In this document: positions 33,932 through 42,048 of the stretch, piece by piece
Position numbering within the stretch: position 1 is the first letter of the stretch
Layout of the letters: each line of letters opens with the position of its first letter
From: Pedobacter insulae
GTDB lineage: Bacteria > Bacteroidota > Bacteroidia > Sphingobacteriales > Sphingobacteriaceae
Direction of reading: 5' to 3'
Assembly: GCF_900113525.1 (NCBI RefSeq)
Contig: NZ_FOPP01000004.1
Span: 124,001 to 188,000, forward strand
Length of the DNA: 64,000 nt
Notes under the pieces: generated by a model
What the model saw: the letters and a program-made list of their open reading frames with translations, nothing else
What the model was told of the DNA's origin: nothing
Databases searched by the model: none
Program-made: the position numbers and the translations under genes

Positions 33932-36325
33932 ATGTTTAAACTTAACTTAAAAATTGCCTTTCGTAATCTGTGGAAGAACAAGAGCTACACATTTATTAGT
34001 ATCTCAGGCCTGGCGGTTGCCCTAACAATTTTTATTTTGGCAATGCTGTATGCCAACTATCAACGCGGTTACGATACTTGGAATAAAGATTACCAACAGA
34101 TTTATAGGGTAAATTACACGTCGACAGAGGGAGAAGATGTTGGCTTAAGTCCAGGCAATCTAGCCACAGTTAGCAAAGAAAATATTCCAGCCGTAGCCGC
34201 TGCTACTCGTATCCAAGATTATTGGTTTGGCGAAATGTTGGTAAAAACAAAGGGCAAAAGTCTTTACATGAAAGATATTTTGCTCGCCGATAGTAACTTC
34301 TTTAAAGTATTTCAATATCAAGCCGTTTATGGCGAAGTAAACAGCGCCTTAAATACTCCTCAATCTGTTGTGTTAAGTAAAGAATACAGCGAAATTTTGT
34401 ACGGAAAAGGTGTAAATCCGGTAGGAGAAACTATCACACTCGATAATAATACAGGATACTTAGTAGAAGCTGTAGTTGATGTAGCCCGTCATCCGTCACA
34501 TTTTAAGTTTAATTTGATCAGGAGGTTCAAAAAAAGTGCGTCGGCCGATTTCTATAGCAACAACTATTACACCTATGTGAAACTAACAAATAATGCTGAC
34601 TTAGCGCAGACTAAACTTAATTTTAACAAAACTAGAAAAGAAATTTTGCTGGCTGAACTTAAAAAACTGCCAGTTGAGGATCAAGCTGGTTTTACCAACT
34701 TTATCAATAACAACAGCCTATACCTTCAACCGATTAAAGATATTCATCTTACAAAAAGCAAAGTTGAATATGAGTTTCCGAATAATGGTATTGGAAATTA
34801 CATGTACATTATGCTTGTTGTTGCATTTTTAGTTCTAATTATTGCCGCTATCAACTTTACCAATTTAGCCGTCACGATGGCCACCAGAAGAGCGAAGGAG
34901 ACAAGTGTTAGAAAGGTGCTTGGTGCGCAAAAAATGCAACTTGGTATTCAATTCATTCTTGAAACTGGATTACAATGTGTTTTTAGTTTAACTATTGCTT
35001 TAATCTTGGTAGAGTTATTTCTACCATCCTTTAATGCTGTACTGAGCACTACCATAGTGCTTGAGAATTTAAGCGACTATCAAGAAATCTTGATGCAAAT
35101 TGCTGTCGCTTTGGTAATGATTACGCTGTTGGTAGGTCTTTATCCTGCGCTATTAATTAGTAATTTCTTACCGGCAACTGTTCTTAAGGGCAATTTTAAT
35201 ACCAGCAATAAAGGATATTGGGTTAGAAATACGCTGATCGTAGCTCAATTTGCTATTGCAATATTGTTTATCTCTGGTATTTGGGTGATTAACAGTCAGC
35301 TTAATTACATGCAAACTAAGGATCTTGGATATCAGCCTCAACAGGTTTTGGCTATTAATATGATGCAGGATAATAGTGATCAGCATTTCAATAAGATTAA
35401 AAATGTATTGAAAGGTATTGCTGGAGTTAATACGATTTCGAGGGCCGATCATATTCCGGGGGAAGATATGGGCGGAAATAGCTACAGCGCTAATGGAAAT
35501 ACTTATACAGGTAATTTTATAGCTGTCGATGTGGATTATTTTAATGCCATGGGTATGAAACTATTGGCAGGGCGAGGCTATAGTGCAACAAATACCTCAG
35601 ACACAGCAAAGTCTATTATTTTAACCGAGACAGCTGCTAAAACCTTTGGTATTACAGATCCTGTAGGAAAAACCCTAAAGTTTCACGGGCAGGAGGTAAA
35701 CATTATAGGTCTTGTAAAAGATTTTAATCATTATAGTCCCGAGAAAAGTTATCAACCCATTGTTTTTCAATATATGAGAGGTAATCCGTTACGTTATGTG
35801 ATCGTAAATATTAATCCCGCGCAGTCTGCAGCAACATTGGCTGAAATAGAAAAACAATGGACGAAACTTGAACCAGAATTTCCAATCAAATATAATTTTT
35901 TGAATAAGTCATTTGAAAAATTATTAGCAAGTCAGGCACAATTAAGAAAGTTAATCGGTATGCTATCTGCTGTAACAATTATTTTGGCTTTGATGGGGTT
36001 ATTTGCTATTGCCGCATTTACCACTCAACGGAGAAGCAAAGAGATTAACATTAGAAAGGTACTCGGCGCCTCATTAATGGATATACTTAAGCTATTAAAT
36101 AGAAATTTTGCCATTCTAGTAATTATAGCCAATTTAATTGCTTGGCCAGTTGCTTATTTAATTTTAAATCAATGGCTTAGTGAGTTTGCTTTTAGGATAA
36201 GCATGCCAATTTTACCATTTATCCTATCGGGCGTATTTACCTTACTACTTACCGTCATTATCGTTAGCTTACAATCTTTTAAAGCTGCTAATGCGAATCC
36301 AGTGGATGCACTTAAATACGAATAA
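33932..36325 (+). CDS. FtsX/MacB-type ABC permease, array member 5
   Basis: 797 residues. The N-terminus is MFKLNLKIAFRNLWKNKSYT. Coupling motifs: KETSVRKVLGAQKMQL and KEINIRKVLGASLMDI. It belongs with members 1, 6 and 8 (VLKGNF followed by WVRNTLIVAQFAIAILF). The periplasmic domains differ strongly from those of members 2-4, which fits divergent substrates or partners. It ends NPVDALKYE, with 59 bp from member 4 and 26 bp to member 6. Confidence 0.9.
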   Translation: MFKLNLKIAFRNLWKNKSYTFISISGLAVALTIFILAMLYANYQRGYDTWNKDYQQIYRVNYTSTEGEDVGLSPGNLATVSKENIPAVAAATRIQDYWFGEMLVKTKGKSLYMKDILLADSNFFKVFQYQAVYGEVNSALNTPQSVVLSKEYSEILYGKGVNPVGETITLDNNTGYLVEAVVDVARHPSHFKFNLIRRFKKSASADFYSNNYYTYVKLTNNADLAQTKLNFNKTRKEILLAELKKLPVEDQAGFTNFINNNSLYLQPIKDIHLTKSKVEYEFPNNGIGNYMYIMLVVAFLVLIIAAINFTNLAVTMATRRAKETSVRKVLGAQKMQLGIQFILETGLQCVFSLTIALILVELFLPSFNAVLSTTIVLENLSDYQEILMQIAVALVMITLLVGLYPALLISNFLPATVLKGNFNTSNKGYWVRNTLIVAQFAIAILFISGIWVINSQLNYMQTKDLGYQPQQVLAINMMQDNSDQHFNKIKNVLKGIAGVNTISRADHIPGEDMGGNSYSANGNTYTGNFIAVDVDYFNAMGMKLLAGRGYSATNTSDTAKSIILTETAAKTFGITDPVGKTLKFHGQEVNIIGLVKDFNHYSPEKSYQPIVFQYMRGNPLRYVIVNINPAQSAATLAEIEKQWTKLEPEFPIKYNFLNKSFEKLLASQAQLRKLIGMLSAVTIILALMGLFAIAAFTTQRRSKEINIRKVLGASLMDILKLLNRNFAILVIIANLIAWPVAYLILNQWLSEFAFRISMPILPFILSGVFTLLLTVIIVSLQSFKAANANPVDALKYE

Positions 36326-36351
36326 AAGTATTATCCATAATCATATTGCAA

Positions 36352-38727
36352 ATGTTCAAACTTAACCTGAAAATAGCGCTTCGGAATCTTTGGAAAAATA
36401 AAGGAATAACTGCCATTAATGTTGGGGGATTAGCCATTGCTCTGGCTGCCTTTATTTTATTAATGATGTATGCTACTTATGAAACCAGTTTTGATAAAGA
36501 AAATCCGAATTATGATAGGATTTATGCGGTAGGTATCGCTTATCCCGAATTTAAAACTAATTATGTAGCTGCCCCATTTGCGAAAGCTATCAAGCAAAAT
36601 TTCCCAGAAGTTGAGTTAGCTGGCCTTGTGAAAGGAAGTTCTTTTGAACTGGTGATCAAAAATGGCAAAAACACGATTTTTACTAACAATATTCTCCAAG
36701 CTGATTATCATGCGGCGAAGATATTGAATATCCAGCCTAATGGCGGCCTACAAAAACCGAGCGGAGATGCACAAAGGCTCACTTATTTGAGCGAGGAAAA
36801 TATGCGCGTGCTATTTCCCAACAAAAATGACCATAAACCTGAAATGGTTGGCTTTGGCGCAAGTAACTCTGGTATAACCGGAATAATTGATGGGTCTATC
36901 AAAAAAAACGTACAATCGAATTTTAATTTCGATGGGATATCAATAGGTAATGAGTTTGGTGGAAGCGATAATTATGACATGAATGACTACACCATTTATT
37001 TACAGGTTAAACCTGAAACGGATGTAATTAAGCTATCCCAAAAAATTACGGACCTATATAGAGCAGAGTTACTAAAAAGCAGCGGCAGCAAGAAAACAAT
37101 TGACGAAGTAAAAGGTATTGCTACATTTTTGGATCCATTGTCTAATCTGCATCTACGACCGAAAGCCGGCAATAATGGACCATACAAAGTTTTGATAGCG
37201 CTCTCGATATTAGGGGTTTTAATGCTGGTCATTGCCTGTATCAATTTTACTAATCTGAGTATTGCACAGGCAGCGAAACGGGCTAAAGAAGTTGGCATAA
37301 AAAAGGTGCTGGGCGCTTATCGATTTCAACTCACTATACAATTTCTGCTTGAAATCTTTATGCAATGCATGACTGCTACAATTTTGGCCTTGATTTTAGC
37401 AGAATTAGTATTGCCAAGCTTTAATAACCTATTCCAAGTTAAGCTAGCAATCTGGAGTTTTGGGAATGATTTATTGCTGCAATTGCCGCTTATTGTATGT
37501 ATCATTACCGTAGTAGCAGGTACCTATCCAGCTCTGGTTTTAGCTGGTTTTAAACCAGCATTGGTTTTAAAAGGCAACTTTTCTACAAGTAAGCAGAGTT
37601 CTTGGCTACGTAGCGGCCTATTGATTTTTCAATTTAGTATTGCGGTTGTGTTCATTATTGGCTTGTTCATTATTAACTCGCAACTTAAATATATGCAGAA
37701 CGAAGATTTAGGATTTACCCCAAACCAAGTGGTATACATTAAAAATATCTCGTTCTTTAATCAACCGGTTAAATTTGAGCCAGTGAGGGATAAGATTTTG
37801 AAAGTCCCGGGAGTTCAATCCGCAACTGTTGCAAGTTTTATACCTGATGGAAAAGCAAGTGGTATAAATAATTACACCGCTAACGGTATTTCAGCAAATA
37901 TTGATTTCGTAGACGTTGATTTCGACTATTTCGAAACCTTGGATATAAAGCTTCGAGAGGGACGTTTTTTTACTGGAGACTTCAAAACAGATACTGCAAA
38001 TTCTGCGATAATTAATGAAAGTGCGGTGGCCAAGTATGGACTTAAGAACCCAATCGGGAAAATTATTAGAGGCTGCGAAATCAATTATAAAATTGTTGGT
38101 GTAATTAAAGATTTTAAATCACAAGGTTTCGAAAATTCAGTTCAACCAACGATTTATATGATTAAGGATCCATGTAGCAACTTTAAAACGCAGATTATGC
38201 TCAAAGTGGATAGGCGTCAAATGGCCAGTGCATTGGCTACCTTGAAAGCGAAATGGCCTGAGATTAATCCATTAGATGGGGAAGATTTTCGTTATGAATT
38301 CTTAGATGAATTATATGGAAAACTTTTCAAAAAACAAGAACAATTACAATCTGTTTTTTTCGCGGCAGCCATCCTCACGATCTTTATAGCTGGGCTAGGT
38401 TTGTTTGCTTTTGCAAAATATATAACCAATGGGCGGATGAAAGAAATAGCAATACGCAAGATTTTAGGTGCTACAGATTTACAAGTCTTAAAGTTAATTA
38501 ATACTTCATTTTTTGTTATGGTAGTTATTGCCAACTTGCTATCGTGGCCATTAGCCTATATTCTTACCAAAAAATGGCTTAAAACTTTCGCTTATAGTAT
38601 CGACATTCCAATGATGCCTTTCATTTTGAGCACCCTTATCACCATAGTGCTAACCTTATTTACGGTAAGCTTACAAGCACGAAAGGCAGCAAAGGCAAAT
38701 CCTGTTGACGCTTTAAAGCATGAGTAG
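36352..38727 (+). CDS. FtsX/MacB-type ABC permease, array member 6 (last of first unit)
   Basis: 791 residues from ATG 36352, chosen because it restores the family N-terminus MFKLNLKIALRNLWKNKG; a TTG two codons upstream is also in frame. Coupling motifs: KEVGIKKVLGAYRFQL and KEIAIRKILGATDLQV. Subgroup of members 1, 5 and 8 (VLKGNFSTSKQ). It ends NPVDALKHE, a His variant of the shared tail. A 171-bp gap with the second sigma54-like promoter follows, so this is probably the last gene of the first transcript. Confidence 0.9.
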   Translation: MFKLNLKIALRNLWKNKGITAINVGGLAIALAAFILLMMYATYETSFDKENPNYDRIYAVGIAYPEFKTNYVAAPFAKAIKQNFPEVELAGLVKGSSFELVIKNGKNTIFTNNILQADYHAAKILNIQPNGGLQKPSGDAQRLTYLSEENMRVLFPNKNDHKPEMVGFGASNSGITGIIDGSIKKNVQSNFNFDGISIGNEFGGSDNYDMNDYTIYLQVKPETDVIKLSQKITDLYRAELLKSSGSKKTIDEVKGIATFLDPLSNLHLRPKAGNNGPYKVLIALSILGVLMLVIACINFTNLSIAQAAKRAKEVGIKKVLGAYRFQLTIQFLLEIFMQCMTATILALILAELVLPSFNNLFQVKLAIWSFGNDLLLQLPLIVCIITVVAGTYPALVLAGFKPALVLKGNFSTSKQSSWLRSGLLIFQFSIAVVFIIGLFIINSQLKYMQNEDLGFTPNQVVYIKNISFFNQPVKFEPVRDKILKVPGVQSATVASFIPDGKASGINNYTANGISANIDFVDVDFDYFETLDIKLREGRFFTGDFKTDTANSAIINESAVAKYGLKNPIGKIIRGCEINYKIVGVIKDFKSQGFENSVQPTIYMIKDPCSNFKTQIMLKVDRRQMASALATLKAKWPEINPLDGEDFRYEFLDELYGKLFKKQEQLQSVFFAAAILTIFIAGLGLFAFAKYITNGRMKEIAIRKILGATDLQVLKLINTSFFVMVVIANLLSWPLAYILTKKWLKTFAYSIDIPMMPFILSTLITIVLTLFTVSLQARKAAKANPVDALKHE

Positions 38728-38734
38728 ATCTTAA

Positions 38735-38774
38735 TCGTTCACAATTGTACAGACAGATGTTCGTTAACGAACAG
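38735..38774 (+). promoter_or_regulatory. Tandem activator sites (UAS) of the second sigma54 promoter
   Basis: Site A TCGTTC-N6-GTACAG (38735-38752) and site B ATGTTC-N6-GAACAG (38757-38774, containing the perfect 16-bp palindrome TGTTCGTTAACGAACA) lie 22 bp apart. They match the spacing and half-sites of the pair at 22064-22102. Site B is centred 84 bp before the -12 GC, identical to the first promoter. Confidence 0.65.
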
Positions 38775-38834
38775 TTTTGAAAGTATTGTTTTCTTAATGA
38801 TCTGATATATAGCTATTTATATTCTTAACTAACC

Positions 38835-38851
38835 TTGGTACAAAATTGGCA
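38835..38851 (+). promoter_or_regulatory. Sigma54 (-24/-12) promoter inside the permease array
   Basis: TTGGTAC-N5-TGGCA with GG at 38837-38838 and GC at 38849-38850, the correct 11-bp G-to-G spacing. It has the same TGGC variant of the -12 box as the promoter at 22163. Expected start about 38862, giving a 37-nt leader to member 7. It lies in the longest gap within the permease array. Confidence 0.65.
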
Positions 38852-38898
38852 TTCAGCACACTATAAACACACCTCAACAAACCCAACAATAACAAAGT

Positions 38899-41289
38899 AT
38901 GTTTAAGTTAAATTTAAAAATAGCTATTCGTAACCTTTGGAAATACAAAGGATATACTGCAATTAATATATTCGGTCTTTCAATTGGATTGGCCAGTTGT
39001 ATTCTAATCTTCATTTTTGTTCGTTATCACTTGAGTTTTGATAAAGACTATAAAAATGAAGATAGGATTTATCGTGTAGTTTCTTCGTGGAAGTATCCTG
39101 ATGGAAATGACTCTAAATCTCAGGGTGTTCCGCTTCCGCTGCCAGCGGCTATGAGAACCGACTTTTCTCAATTTGAGAAAGTAGCTGCGATACAACAAGG
39201 TGTAGGTATTGTTAAAGTAAAAGCACTACCTGGTAAAGCCGAAATTAAAGTTTCAAGTTATGTTTATTATGCCGAACCATCGTTTTTTGAAATATTTGAT
39301 CATCAATGGCTAGCTGGAAATCCAAATCAATCTCTATCCGCTCCAAACACTGTTGTATTATCTGAGGAGACAGCAAACACTTATTTTGGCGACTGGCGCA
39401 AAGCCCTGGGTAATAGCATTACTTTGGATAACGAGCGAGATTTTAAGGTGACTGGTGTGATAAAAGATAATCCCCAAAACAGCAGTTTTCCGCTAAAAAT
39501 TATTGTTAGCTATGCCAGCTTTGTGAGCAAAAATGATAAGTCATGGAAGTCCGTTTCGTCAAATTCAGAATGTTATGTACTGCTTAAAAAAGGTGTTTCC
39601 CAAAATGACCTAATAAAACCTTTGGAGCAATTTCTAAAAAAGTATTATGTAGAAAATAGCGTAGGTAAAGAGTTTCATCATTTTCAAGCTTTAAAAGACA
39701 TTCATCACAGCGACGATTATGGGAATTTTGCTCAGCAAAATACACCTTATAAACAGATCATCGGCCTGGCTATCATCGGTCTGTTTTTATTGCTAACTGC
39801 CTGCATCAATTTTATAAACTTAGCAACTGCACAGGCTGTGAGTCGTTCGAAAGAAGTCGGTGTTCGAAAAGTAATGGGTAGTAGGCGCAAGCAATTGATT
39901 TGGCAATTTCTAAGTGAAACTACTTTAATCACCGTTATTGCTTTACTATTAGCCTGTGTATTTTCTGAGCTGGCTTTGCCAAAAATGGAAAATTTGTTCG
40001 GTGGCAATGTTTCTTTCAGTTTGTTTGGACACCCTGTAATTTTTGTTTTCCTATTTGGCCTACTCATTTTAGTTAGCTTCTTGGCCGGAATTTACCCAGC
40101 TTTAATTATGTCTGGTTTCAGTCCGGCTTTAGCGATTAAAAATAAAATAGCAGCCAATGCAGGTGGTGTTGGTTTACGGAAAACATTGGTTGTGGTTCAA
40201 TTTGCGATTACGGCTGTGTTAATTGTAAGCACTTTGGTAGTCATCAAGCAAATGAGCTATATCCGTAATAAGTCACTCGGCTTTGATACTAAAGCAATCG
40301 CATTGGTAGGTATTCCGAGCGATAGTGTGAGCCGAATAAGGTATAACAGTTTTCAGGAACGAGTGCTGGCGGTACCGGGTGTAAAAACGATTAGCTTTTG
40401 TTCCGCACCTCCCTCTTCCGGTAACAATAATCAAACAAGCTTTACTTATAACAGCTCAAAAGACGCAGATTTTCAGCTTAACATTAAAATTGCAGATGAA
40501 AATTATTTCAAGACATTTGGACTGCAGTTAGTTACGGGTAGAACGCTTAGTAAAAGTGACACTACCAAGGAGTTTGTTGTAAACGAAACACTTCTCAGAA
40601 AGCTAAACGTAAAAAATCCGAATGAAGCAATCGGTAAAATAATGAAAGTCTGGGGCCAATCGGGCCCAATCGTTGGCGTAGTTAAAGATTTTAATAATTA
40701 TTCTCTGCATGAAGAGATTTCTCCAATTGCTATATTCTCTAGAAAAAGTAGAGTTTCTACGATTGCTATTCGGATGGAATTAACTGAAATGACTGCTGCT
40801 TTAAAAAACGTTGAGCAGATTTTTAATACTACTTTTCCTGATTCTGTATATGAAAATGAATTCTTCGACGAAAGCTTGAAAAATTATTATGAAACTGAAC
40901 AGATCATGGGTACACTTTTTAAGGTATTTGCTGGGGTGGTAATCTTTATCTCATTTATCGGCTTATTTGGCCTGATATCTTTTGTGGCAACCCAACGAAC
41001 CAAAGAAATTGCTATTCGGAAGGTTTTAGGAGCGTCTAACTTAGAATTGATAAAAATGCTGAACAGTAGTTTCTTATGGATGGTTTTAATTGCAAATATG
41101 GCGGCTTGGCCTATAGCTTATATATTTGTTTCTAATTGGTTAACCACTTTCCAATATCGAACTGCGCTGGATATCTGGCCATTTGTAATTGCCATGGTAA
41201 CATCAATGACCATAACCATTGTAACCGTAAGTTTAAGATCTTATAGAGCCGCAAAAGCAAACACAATTGATGCATTAAAATACGAGTAG
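38899..41289 (+). CDS. FtsX/MacB-type ABC permease, array member 7 (first of second unit)
   Basis: 796 residues. The N-terminus MFKLNLKIAIRNLWKYKGYT varies slightly from the array consensus. Coupling motifs: KEVGVRKVMGSRRKQL and KEIAIRKVLGASNLEL. It ends NTIDALKYE. It forms the second transcription unit with ATPase 2 (28 bp downstream) and members 8 and 9. The VKDFNNYSLHEEISPIAIF stretch before the C-terminal helices is a conserved feature of the second periplasmic domain. Confidence 0.9.
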   Translation: MFKLNLKIAIRNLWKYKGYTAINIFGLSIGLASCILIFIFVRYHLSFDKDYKNEDRIYRVVSSWKYPDGNDSKSQGVPLPLPAAMRTDFSQFEKVAAIQQGVGIVKVKALPGKAEIKVSSYVYYAEPSFFEIFDHQWLAGNPNQSLSAPNTVVLSEETANTYFGDWRKALGNSITLDNERDFKVTGVIKDNPQNSSFPLKIIVSYASFVSKNDKSWKSVSSNSECYVLLKKGVSQNDLIKPLEQFLKKYYVENSVGKEFHHFQALKDIHHSDDYGNFAQQNTPYKQIIGLAIIGLFLLLTACINFINLATAQAVSRSKEVGVRKVMGSRRKQLIWQFLSETTLITVIALLLACVFSELALPKMENLFGGNVSFSLFGHPVIFVFLFGLLILVSFLAGIYPALIMSGFSPALAIKNKIAANAGGVGLRKTLVVVQFAITAVLIVSTLVVIKQMSYIRNKSLGFDTKAIALVGIPSDSVSRIRYNSFQERVLAVPGVKTISFCSAPPSSGNNNQTSFTYNSSKDADFQLNIKIADENYFKTFGLQLVTGRTLSKSDTTKEFVVNETLLRKLNVKNPNEAIGKIMKVWGQSGPIVGVVKDFNNYSLHEEISPIAIFSRKSRVSTIAIRMELTEMTAALKNVEQIFNTTFPDSVYENEFFDESLKNYYETEQIMGTLFKVFAGVVIFISFIGLFGLISFVATQRTKEIAIRKVLGASNLELIKMLNSSFLWMVLIANMAAWPIAYIFVSNWLTTFQYRTALDIWPFVIAMVTSMTITIVTVSLRSYRAAKANTIDALKYE

Positions 41290-41317
41290 TTTAGGTTGAA
41301 AGCTTAACATAACGAAC

Positions 41318-42001
41318 ATGATAGAATTAAAAAACATAGAAAAATATTACGCCAACAAGGGTGTTAAGAGTTACATTTTACGCCATGTAACCACTAGTAT
41401 TAAACAAGGAGAGTTTGTATCCATTATGGGGCCATCTGGAGCGGGGAAATCTACCTTACTTAATATCTTAGGAATGTTAGAAGAAGCTACGTATGGTGAA
41501 TATCATTTTATGGGTGAGGATGTAACAGCGATGAATGAACGTAAGCGGATTGAATTATATCGTAACCATATCGGATTTGTATTTCAGGCGTATCATTTAA
41601 TAGATGAGATGACGGTAGCTGAGAATATTGAAGCGCCTTTACTTTACAAGAAAATACCAGGAGCAGAACGTAAAAGTCGCATTGCGGATGTATTAGATCG
41701 TTTTAATATGGTCGCCAAAAAGGATTTATTCCCCAATCAGTTGTCCGGCGGACAGCAACAGTTGGTGGGTATAGCGAGAGCGCTTGTAGCACAACCTTCC
41801 ATCATTTTAGCCGATGAACCTACTGGTAATTTACAGTCGGCCCAATCCGAACAAATTATGGACCTTTTTAGAAAGCTTAATCAGGAAGAAAATATTACAA
41901 TCCTACAGGTTACCCATTCTGAGAAAAATGCGCAATTTGGAAACAGGATTTTGACAATTGAGGACGGCGTAATCAAAGAAGATGTATCAGTTTCTAAATA
42001 A
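41318..42001 (+). CDS. ABC transporter ATP-binding protein (MacB/LolD type), ATPase 2 with altered D-loop
   Basis: 227 residues. Walker A GPSGAGKST, Q-loop FVFQAYH, signature LSGGQQQLVGIARAL, Walker B IILADEPTG with the catalytic Glu, and H-loop VTHSEKNA are intact, so ATP hydrolysis is possible. Two positions differ from ATPase 1: the residue after LSGGQQQ is Leu instead of Arg, and the D-loop reads GNLQS instead of GNLDS. The D-loop Asp normally takes part in cross-dimer communication, so the enzyme may have altered coupling or prefer heterodimerisation. It lies between members 7 and 8. Confidence 0.92.
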   Translation: MIELKNIEKYYANKGVKSYILRHVTTSIKQGEFVSIMGPSGAGKSTLLNILGMLEEATYGEYHFMGEDVTAMNERKRIELYRNHIGFVFQAYHLIDEMTVAENIEAPLLYKKIPGAERKSRIADVLDRFNMVAKKDLFPNQLSGGQQQLVGIARALVAQPSIILADEPTGNLQSAQSEQIMDLFRKLNQEENITILQVTHSEKNAQFGNRILTIEDGVIKEDVSVSK

Positions 42002-42048
42002 TCAAAATACTCGACAAACCAAGAAATCAGCTTACTAAACAACAGGTT

